From JAICKN01 sp036491415 (GTDB lineage: Bacteria > Acidobacteriota > Terriglobia > Terriglobales > Acidobacteriaceae): a stretch of 45,089 nucleotides of DNA. This document shows positions 39,458 to 45,089 of the stretch, one piece after another; the stretch's first letter is position 1; each line of letters starts with the position of its first letter. The DNA is taken from positions 1-45,089 of the forward strand of contig DASXCC010000186.1 of the NCBI GenBank assembly GCA_036491415.1. Direction: 5' to 3'. The notes under the pieces are model-generated. The model made no database searches and had not been told where the DNA came from. It saw only the letters and a list, made by a program, of their open reading frames with translations. A program made the translations under genes and the position numbers.

Positions 39458-39650
39458 TCCTACCCTCACAGTAACGTTTGGGAGCCGGGGAAGCCCAATA
39501 AGACACTTGCAGGAAGTGCAATCCCTCTGCCAAGGGACACTTTTCTAAGTGATTGATTTATAAGGGGGATGGACGATCAAAGACACGGGTGAATATTTTG
39601 GGTGCAAATATTTGCAGCCTTTTACCCGTATGTAACTCAGTTCAAGGGAC

Positions 39651-40988
39651 TTAAACGGATGGCGAAAATGAAGATGTTCGCGTGGGAGTCTGGCGGAATC
39701 GAGGTTCCATTGCGGCCAGGGTGCAGAGAACATAGAAAATGGCTGCATTGGCTGGAATCTGCAGGTTGAAATCAACCAGACTGTGCACAAGGATTCCTGT
39801 ACAGCCCAGCAGCGCAATGAGGGCGAGCGTTCCATCCCGATCATCGGTCCAATTGGAGATCTTTTTGGCTGCTTCGGAATATGTGGTCCAAAAAAACCAG
39901 AGCATGGCAACAAATCCCAGAGCGCCTGTTTCCACTAAAAGTTGAATGTAGTCATTATGGGCTTCATTGATCCAGACCTCCGAATAGAAGCTGCGGAACC
40001 TGGGATAAACATCGGAGAACGTTCCCAGCCCGTATCCGAGGATTGGTTTCTGCCGGAACATTTTCAGTCCATCGCGAACGATATTCATTCGCATGCCGCC
40101 GGACAGTTCACTGCGCATTTCCGTGTGGATGGTGCTCACGCGATTAGTGAATTCACTTCCTCCGAGCCACATCAGCAGACAGACAAGGATGATAGGGAAC
40201 AAACCGGCCATCCAGTTCACGCGAAATTTTCCAGTACGACGAATTGCAAAGAAAGCCAGGACGCTCAACTGCACCAGGAAAGCAATCATTCCTCCGCGCG
40301 AACCCGATAGAAAAATCGTTGCCGCCATGATGGCTGCGGAAATCACGGCCAATCGCTGCATAGTGCGATTGGCAAGGTGGCTGAGTCCAATCACAAGCGG
40401 GATGGGAATCAGCATTTCCATGAGTCCGGCGTAGTGATTGTGGTTTACGTAAGGGCCGTAAATCCATCCGCCATTGCGCGGGATGTGGACCCAGTACAGT
40501 TTTTCGTCGGAGGAAACGCTTTGCAGGACAGCAAAGATCGCGATGGCGAATCCATATATTGAAGCCGTGACGGCTAACGTGCGCAAATGATAAGTTTGGC
40601 GCAGCATTTGTGTGATTAGAAAACAGAGTAGTCCATAAGCGATGTACAACATCGCCGAGGAATACGTTGCTTGCCGGTACGCTGTTTGTCCGCTCAGCAG
40701 TTGCAGTCCGACGATGCCCGCAAATGCCAGCATGGGCGCGAAGACAGGATTCCATTGAAATGAGAGCTCACCGGATTTTGCCTGGTGAATTATCCAAAGG
40801 AAAAACAGCAACGCGGAGCCTGCCTCAAGAACGAAAATGGGCAGAGGAGAAACCGCGCCAAACGCCAGCGGGCCAAACAATAAAAGCGCAAATGGGCCGA
40901 ACACCAAAATTTGCTCCATCGCACTCGTCCGTACGAAGGGCAGTTTCACGAAGTGTTGCCGTTGTTCGAGGATGATCTGGGACGTCAT
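39651..40988 (-). CDS. O-antigen ligase/Wzy-type polysaccharide polymerase
   Basis: A 445-residue polytopic inner-membrane protein with about ten to twelve hydrophobic segments. It has a large periplasmic loop carrying the Wzy_C pattern: PYVNHNHYAGLMEMLIP, FLSGSRGGMIAFLV and, later, LGYGLGTFSDVYPRFRS and NEAHNDYIQLLVETGALGF. Such proteins polymerise or ligate lipid-linked sugar repeats at the periplasmic face. The start overlaps the stop of the preceding TPR gene (ATGA). Third gene of an exopolysaccharide operon with a Wzc-type kinase, so it is more likely a polymerase than a lipopolysaccharide ligase. Confidence 0.85.
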   Translation of the reverse strand: MTSQIILEQRQHFVKLPFVRTSAMEQILVFGPFALLLFGPLAFGAVSPLPIFVLEAGSALLFFLWIIHQAKSGELSFQWNPVFAPMLAFAGIVGLQLLSGQTAYRQATYSSAMLYIAYGLLCFLITQMLRQTYHLRTLAVTASIYGFAIAIFAVLQSVSSDEKLYWVHIPRNGGWIYGPYVNHNHYAGLMEMLIPIPLVIGLSHLANRTMQRLAVISAAIMAATIFLSGSRGGMIAFLVQLSVLAFFAIRRTGKFRVNWMAGLFPIILVCLLMWLGGSEFTNRVSTIHTEMRSELSGGMRMNIVRDGLKMFRQKPILGYGLGTFSDVYPRFRSFYSEVWINEAHNDYIQLLVETGALGFVAMLWFFWTTYSEAAKKISNWTDDRDGTLALIALLGCTGILVHSLVDFNLQIPANAAIFYVLCTLAAMEPRFRQTPTRTSSFSPSV

Positions 40989-42238
40989 GGCTGTTGCGCT
41001 TTTGTCATGCGAACGTTGTCAATCCAAAGGTTTCCTTTGATGACATCTCCGGCGGGAACTCGCTGTAAACGGACAATCAGTAATTTCGAATTCGCCGGTG
41101 TGGTGAAAGTTCCGTGGATTTTTTTCCATCCGTTTGTATTCGCGAGATCGTCGCTGGAGAAAATCATGCTTCCAGCGTAAGCATCCTGGATTGCGAGGCG
41201 GATGCCTCCAGCGCCTTCGAGGTCTTTCGCTTGAAAATCTGCGGATAGATCATAACCGCTGTTTGGCGCAACGGTAACATAGTGCCGGATGCCAGCATCT
41301 TCAATCTGTGCATCGTTGAATGCGATGTGCAGCGAACGCAGGCTCGAATCATGGTTGTTCGCATCCAGAGAGAGCGACACGTTGTTCGATTTCTCATACG
41401 ACCAATCGAAGCCGCCGTTCAGGATGGGCCAGCGGAAGTCTCCATTCACAATTAAGTTGTTATCGGAAGGCTGATAACTGGCGACGTCAGAAATTGTGGC
41501 GGCTTCCTGCCATACTTTCGCTGCAATCTCAGGCTGGCGCTGATCAATCAAATAATGCACATATTCAAGAACCGGCTGACGCTGCATCGGAATGCGCTTA
41601 TCAACCAGGCTCTCCCATGCCTTGGCCGAGCTGGCCGTGTCTTTTTGGCTAATGAGCAGATCTAAAAATGACTGATAGTCATCGGTGCTACGAGGCAAGA
41701 GTCCCTGCGTGAACAAATCAGCATCCGGTTTTACCTGCCAGCAAAAGGGGAGCGCTTTGTCGAAAGTTGCGCCGGTGATTCCTAACAACTTCTGGCATTG
41801 ATCAAGGGTTTGTCCGACATCCCCATGGCTGTAATAAATGTTGGCCGCCTGCCAAATAATTGCCGGATCCGTCGACCCCATTCGTAGTGCGCTTTGCAGA
41901 GCTTGATTCTGCTCGTATTCATTCCCCACCGATCCATAAGTCTGGGCCAAAGCCAGCCAATAATTTGCCTGTGCGGGATTGAGCGCCACCGCAGCCTGCA
42001 AAGATCGCACGGCGGCATCCGCTTGTAAAGGATAGAAATACCATCCCAAACGATAACGGTAATCCGCGTTGCCGGGTTGAAGGCGTACCGCACGCTGCAA
42101 ACTGGCGAGATCGTTACGCTCGGAAAGAACCGTGGCGAGGTATTGTGATCCGGCAATGACGAGGAAAAGTGCCGTGAAGAGAAAAGAAAGTCCGAGGAGA
42201 AAAATTTTCGCCATCGGACTCTGCAATGAAACTTTCAT
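40985..42238 (-). CDS. Membrane-anchored TPR protein with carbohydrate-binding-like C-terminus
   Basis: A 417-residue protein with an N-terminal membrane anchor (about 10-34, AKIFLLGLSFLFTALFLVIA). TPR repeats occupy about residues 40-240 (ASLQRAVRLQPGNADYRYRL, AVRSLQAAVALNPAQANYWL). A C-terminal beta-sandwich begins near LIVNGDFRWPILNGGFDW, a common opening of carbohydrate-binding-module-like domains, and ends LWIDNVRMTKAQQP. It should lie in the periplasm and may hold the nascent polysaccharide or assembly partners. It lies between the Wzc-like kinase (36 bp) and the Wzy-like gene (overlap 4 bp), which argues for a structural role in polymer assembly or export; not demonstrated. Confidence 0.82.
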   Translation of the reverse strand: MKVSLQSPMAKIFLLGLSFLFTALFLVIAGSQYLATVLSERNDLASLQRAVRLQPGNADYRYRLGWYFYPLQADAAVRSLQAAVALNPAQANYWLALAQTYGSVGNEYEQNQALQSALRMGSTDPAIIWQAANIYYSHGDVGQTLDQCQKLLGITGATFDKALPFCWQVKPDADLFTQGLLPRSTDDYQSFLDLLISQKDTASSAKAWESLVDKRIPMQRQPVLEYVHYLIDQRQPEIAAKVWQEAATISDVASYQPSDNNLIVNGDFRWPILNGGFDWSYEKSNNVSLSLDANNHDSSLRSLHIAFNDAQIEDAGIRHYVTVAPNSGYDLSADFQAKDLEGAGGIRLAIQDAYAGSMIFSSDDLANTNGWKKIHGTFTTPANSKLLIVRLQRVPAGDVIKGNLWIDNVRMTKAQQP

Positions 42239-42274
42239 AGGATTCTGGCTGTGCCGCGCAACCTGCAGTCACCG

Positions 42275-44605
42275 CTATGCAGGCGTCGAAGCAACAGTTC
42301 CGGAAGGGCCTCCACTCGGATCCATGCGATCTTCATGGTAATAACGATTGCCGTATTTTCCCTGATACTCGTAATAGTAGTAATAGTCCGGAGAACGAAG
42401 ATCGACGGCGTTCAGGAGCACTCCGGCAACCCGGGCATTCACTCGCACCAACAGTTCGCGAGAGCGCCGCAAGGCTTGCTTCGTGGTTTGTCCGGAGCGG
42501 ATTACGAGAATCACAGCGTCCGCACTCGGCGACATGACAACGGCATCGGTCACGGAAAGTGTGGGCGGAGTATCAATCACGATGTGATCGTATTGCTCAC
42601 GCAACGCCGCCAGAATATCGCGCATGTTGGAAGACGCTAGCAATTCCGCGGGGTTCGGCGGAGGGGTTCCTGCGGGAAGAATAAATAACGAAGGAGAAAC
42701 CGGCGATCGCATGATCACTTGCTGAAGCGTGGCATTGCCCGTGAGCACGTCGCTCAATCCCATCTTCGGTCCGAGGCCAAGAGTTTTGTGAATGCTTGGA
42801 CGCCGCAAGTCAGCGTCAATGAGGAGCACGCGACTGTCCTTCTGCGCCAGCACAATCGCGCAGTTAATGCTGGTTGTGGACTTACCTTCCTGTGGCAATG
42901 CGCTCGTAACCAAAATCGTTTTTGGTGGCGCGCCGATGGAAGTGAGCAATATGGAAGTTCGCAGTGCGCGATACGATTCCGCCATTTGCGACTGCGGTCT
43001 TGCCTGCGAAACAAGCTCGACCACTTCTTTGGAAGCGGCGAGCGCCAGCTTCTTCGCAGAATTGGCGAGTTGTGAAGTTTGCCGTGAGCCCAAAGGAATC
43101 ATTCCCAGCGATGGCAGTCCTGAGATGACCTGCGCTTGCTCGGGAGTCCTTACGGTGTTGTCGATGGCTTCGAGCAGAAAAGCAAGGCCGATACCCGTGC
43201 TGAGTCCCAAAGCGAATCCAAACACAAGGTTGCGTGGAATGTTGGGAGACGACGGATATGTTGGAACCCGGGCCTGGTCTACTTTACGAACGTTGGTAGA
43301 GCGTAAGCCCGCGGTGACTCCCGCTTCTTTCAGTTTTTGCAAGAGGCCTTCATACAGCGTGCGGTTCGTTTCCACATCGCGATTGAGCAGGTTGTATTCA
43401 ATCGAGCTTTCGTTTAACGCGTTGGCCTGTTGTTTCTGTTTGTCGAGCGCGTCACTTAGCATTTTTTCGCGGTGCAGCGCGGCCATGTAATCATCGTGAA
43501 CGCTGGCGAAAACTTTTTTGGTTTGCGCCTGGATCTGCGTCATAACTTCCTTCAACTGCACATTTAGCTGCTGCACCCTCGGATACGAAGGTCCGAATTG
43601 CGTGCCGAGCTGTGCGGCCTGAATTCGCAGGTCAGCGTCTTGTGCCTGCAACTTTTCCAATAATGAAGATCCGCCACCATTGCTATTGGAGGAAGATGCG
43701 CCAACAGCGGCTGCTGCGACCGTTTCCGGATCGCCGGATTGCATCAGTTCATAAGCGGCTTGTTTTTCCATCCTCGTGGACTCAGCCGTTGTCAGTTCTT
43801 TATTGAGCTCTTCCAATTTGTCGGTGATGATGTTCTGCTTTTCATCCGTTCCCAGAATTTCGTGCTCTCTTTGAAACTTCACGAGTTTTTCCTGGGATGT
43901 TTCGACCTTCATCTGCAAATCAGCAAGCTGTTTGGAAAGCCAATCCGATGCCTGCATTGTCGATTCATAGCGCGTCTTAAAGTTCTGCTCTTCGTACGTG
44001 GAGATCAGCGTATTCACCGCATTCGCCGCGAGCTCTTTGTTCGGACTGCTGTAGCGGATCTCGATAATGCGCGTATTCGGCAACAAAGTTACGGTGAGGC
44101 CTGACTTAAATCCTCCCAGCATTGCAGATATCGCTGGAGAGTCCAGGCTTGTTGTATCGCCCGTTAAGTTTAGATCGTTGTTGGCGCTGGCATTCTTAGC
44201 CGGCTTATCGAGGCCAAGCTCGCGAATCACCTGCAATGCGAGCAGATCGCTTTTCAAAATGCGGACTTCCGTATCGAGTTCCGTCGGATCGTAGTAATCC
44301 AACTCGGGCGCGGAGTCCTTGAAATTAATCATCGAGTCGGGCTTGGTAATGGCGATGCTGCCGACCGCTTCGTAAATCGGCGTTGTGCGAAAGCTGGCGA
44401 TCGCAATCACGCCAAAAATTACAGCGAGCGTACTTAAGGCCGCCCATTTGTGTTTCAGCAGGATGCGGAGATATTCATGAATGCCGGACTCTTGCGCAGC
44501 GGGCGCGTACATATATGAAGCGGACTGGCGATTAAATTCGAGAGGAGTGTTTTGGATTTCGCGTAAAACTTGACCGTGGATTGGCATCAGGGGCCCGGAA
44601 CTCAT
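42275..44605 (-). CDS. Wzc-type polysaccharide co-polymerase/BY-kinase
   Basis: A 776-residue fusion of a Wzz/GNVR-type chain-length domain and a bacterial tyrosine kinase. The first membrane segment (about 52-70, KWAALSTLAVIFGVIAIAS) precedes a long periplasmic coiled-coil part (DWLSKQLADLQMKVETSQEK, LQAQDADLRIQAAQLG), followed by a second membrane segment near 470 (NLVFGFALGLSTGIGLAFLL). The kinase has Walker A SALPQEGKST (about 568-577), Walker A-prime LLIDADLRRP (about 594-603) and Walker B HIVIDTPP (about 674-681). The C-terminal tail is a tyrosine cluster (YYYYYEYQGKYGNRYY, from 741), the usual autophosphorylation site. It controls polymer length and export together with the downstream Wzy-like protein. 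Confidence 0.93.
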   Translation of the reverse strand: MSSGPLMPIHGQVLREIQNTPLEFNRQSASYMYAPAAQESGIHEYLRILLKHKWAALSTLAVIFGVIAIASFRTTPIYEAVGSIAITKPDSMINFKDSAPELDYYDPTELDTEVRILKSDLLALQVIRELGLDKPAKNASANNDLNLTGDTTSLDSPAISAMLGGFKSGLTVTLLPNTRIIEIRYSSPNKELAANAVNTLISTYEEQNFKTRYESTMQASDWLSKQLADLQMKVETSQEKLVKFQREHEILGTDEKQNIITDKLEELNKELTTAESTRMEKQAAYELMQSGDPETVAAAAVGASSSNSNGGGSSLLEKLQAQDADLRIQAAQLGTQFGPSYPRVQQLNVQLKEVMTQIQAQTKKVFASVHDDYMAALHREKMLSDALDKQKQQANALNESSIEYNLLNRDVETNRTLYEGLLQKLKEAGVTAGLRSTNVRKVDQARVPTYPSSPNIPRNLVFGFALGLSTGIGLAFLLEAIDNTVRTPEQAQVISGLPSLGMIPLGSRQTSQLANSAKKLALAASKEVVELVSQARPQSQMAESYRALRTSILLTSIGAPPKTILVTSALPQEGKSTTSINCAIVLAQKDSRVLLIDADLRRPSIHKTLGLGPKMGLSDVLTGNATLQQVIMRSPVSPSLFILPAGTPPPNPAELLASSNMRDILAALREQYDHIVIDTPPTLSVTDAVVMSPSADAVILVIRSGQTTKQALRRSRELLVRVNARVAGVLLNAVDLRSPDYYYYYEYQGKYGNRYYHEDRMDPSGGPSGTVASTPA

Positions 44606-44836
44606 TAATACTCCTCAGAACACAAATAGATGCGTGCTGTTTCCGTGGCATGCAACGTTCATTTGCTCTCGGAAACATCGTCGGTCAGGGATCAAAAAAG
44701 TTTAGCACCGGCCTCTCGTGCCCGGGCTTAATCAAACTGGTTCCTATGTAGCGATCTGCGGTAGTGTGTACAGCCCGCTTCAGCTAACCTCGACTGTGAG
44801 CGAGTTGTGTTCAAAGGGGTAAGCAAGGATTCGAAA

Positions 44837-45089
44837 ATGAAAGTGGTCACAATTATTCAGGCGCGTATGGGCAGCTCGCGATTACCGGGCAAAGTACTGA
44901 TGGATTTGGGCGGTGAAACTGTGTTGGCGAGAGTGGTGTGCCGTTCTCGCAGAGCATCGCTGGTAAATCGAACGGTTGTAGCGACTACGACTCTGATGAA
45001 AGATGATGCCATAGTGAGTGAGTGCCAGCGTCTGGAGGTGGAACATTTCCGAGGCGGCGAAGAGAATGTTTTGGACCGCTTCTATCGTG
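44837..45089 (+). CDS. SpsF-like cytidylyltransferase, 5' part only
   Basis: The gene runs off the right edge; 84 codons are present. It begins MKVVTIIQARMGSSRLPGKV, the nucleotide-binding signature of the CMP-NeuAc/KDO synthetase-like family, and continues ATTTLMKDDAIVSECQRLEV and HFRGGEENVLDRFY, which is characteristic of SpsF-type proteins (COG1861). These activate sugar acids or act in spore-coat-like polysaccharide and nonulosonic acid pathways. It is divergent from the Wzc operon. Together with the epimerase and aminotransferase at 25219-27529 it hints at an acidic surface sugar, though the two loci are 17 kb apart. Confidence 0.85.
   Translation, partial: MKVVTIIQARMGSSRLPGKVLMDLGGETVLARVVCRSRRASLVNRTVVATTTLMKDDAIVSECQRLEVEHFRGGEENVLDRFYR

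Noticed and set aside
1..45089. CRISPR arrays, integrases, transposase genes or prophage genes
   Set aside because: No regularly spaced repeats and no such proteins were seen in any frame.

Overview
The window looks like a chromosomal stretch of a soil-type Gram-negative bacterium, most likely an Acidobacteriota (Terriglobia-like). This rests on overall impression, not on a marker gene: plant-polysaccharide glycosidases, a fused ATP sulfurylase/APS kinase, many TPR proteins, an NHL-repeat protein, a DinB protein, a Wzc/Wzy exopolysaccharide cluster, and moderate GC with AT-rich intergenic gaps. No ribosomal RNA is present. One tRNA gene, tRNA-Arg(CCG), lies at 18360-18436.

Layout. (1) 73-4756: a divergent GH31/GH3 glycosidase pair around a LacI-type operator. 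(2) 4884-7172: a large TPR lipoprotein. (3) 7268-10625, minus strand: a sulfate-activation operon (ATP sulfurylase/APS kinase, TSUP transporter, CysQ-type PAP phosphatase). (4) 10878-12860: a saccharopine-dehydrogenase-like gene with an apparent N-terminal frameshift, convergent with a family 2 glycosyltransferase. (5) 13577-18298: two homologous cassettes of very small LuxR-type HTH genes (called A and B here) flanking two membrane proteins that share a zinc-ribbon/one-TM plan. In cassette 1 gene A reads through gene B in another frame. In cassette 2 a 38-bp near-perfect palindrome flanked by 8-bp direct repeats sits in the end of gene B. (6) 18586-25243: NHL protein, SpoIIE/RsbU-type phosphatase divergent from a receiver-only response regulator, TPR-methyltransferase, small exported proteins, DinB protein and a second methyltransferase. 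(7) 25219-27529: an aminotransferase and a UDP-sugar 2-epimerase, probably for a surface sugar. (8) 27800-29430: a poly-His, Gln-rich protein and a PilZ protein. (9) 29731-39047: a seven-gene pentose-phosphate operon, tkt-tal-pgi-gnd-zwf-glk-pgl. (10) 39651-45089: an exopolysaccharide operon (Wzc-type tyrosine kinase, TPR/carbohydrate-binding-like protein, Wzy-type polymerase), with a SpsF-like cytidylyltransferase running off the right edge.

How the parts work together. The pentose-phosphate operon takes glucose through glucokinase, Zwf, Pgl and Gnd to pentose phosphates, and Tkt, Tal and Pgi close the cycle; several genes are translationally coupled. The glycosidases would supply glucose or xylose, which is an inference. 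The sulfate operon makes PAPS and removes the PAP by-product. The most unusual part is 13577-18298: tiny HTH-only regulators in tandem pairs next to zinc-ribbon membrane proteins, with signs of recent sequence change (overprinted frames, a palindrome insertion, 15-18 bp in-frame tandem duplications).
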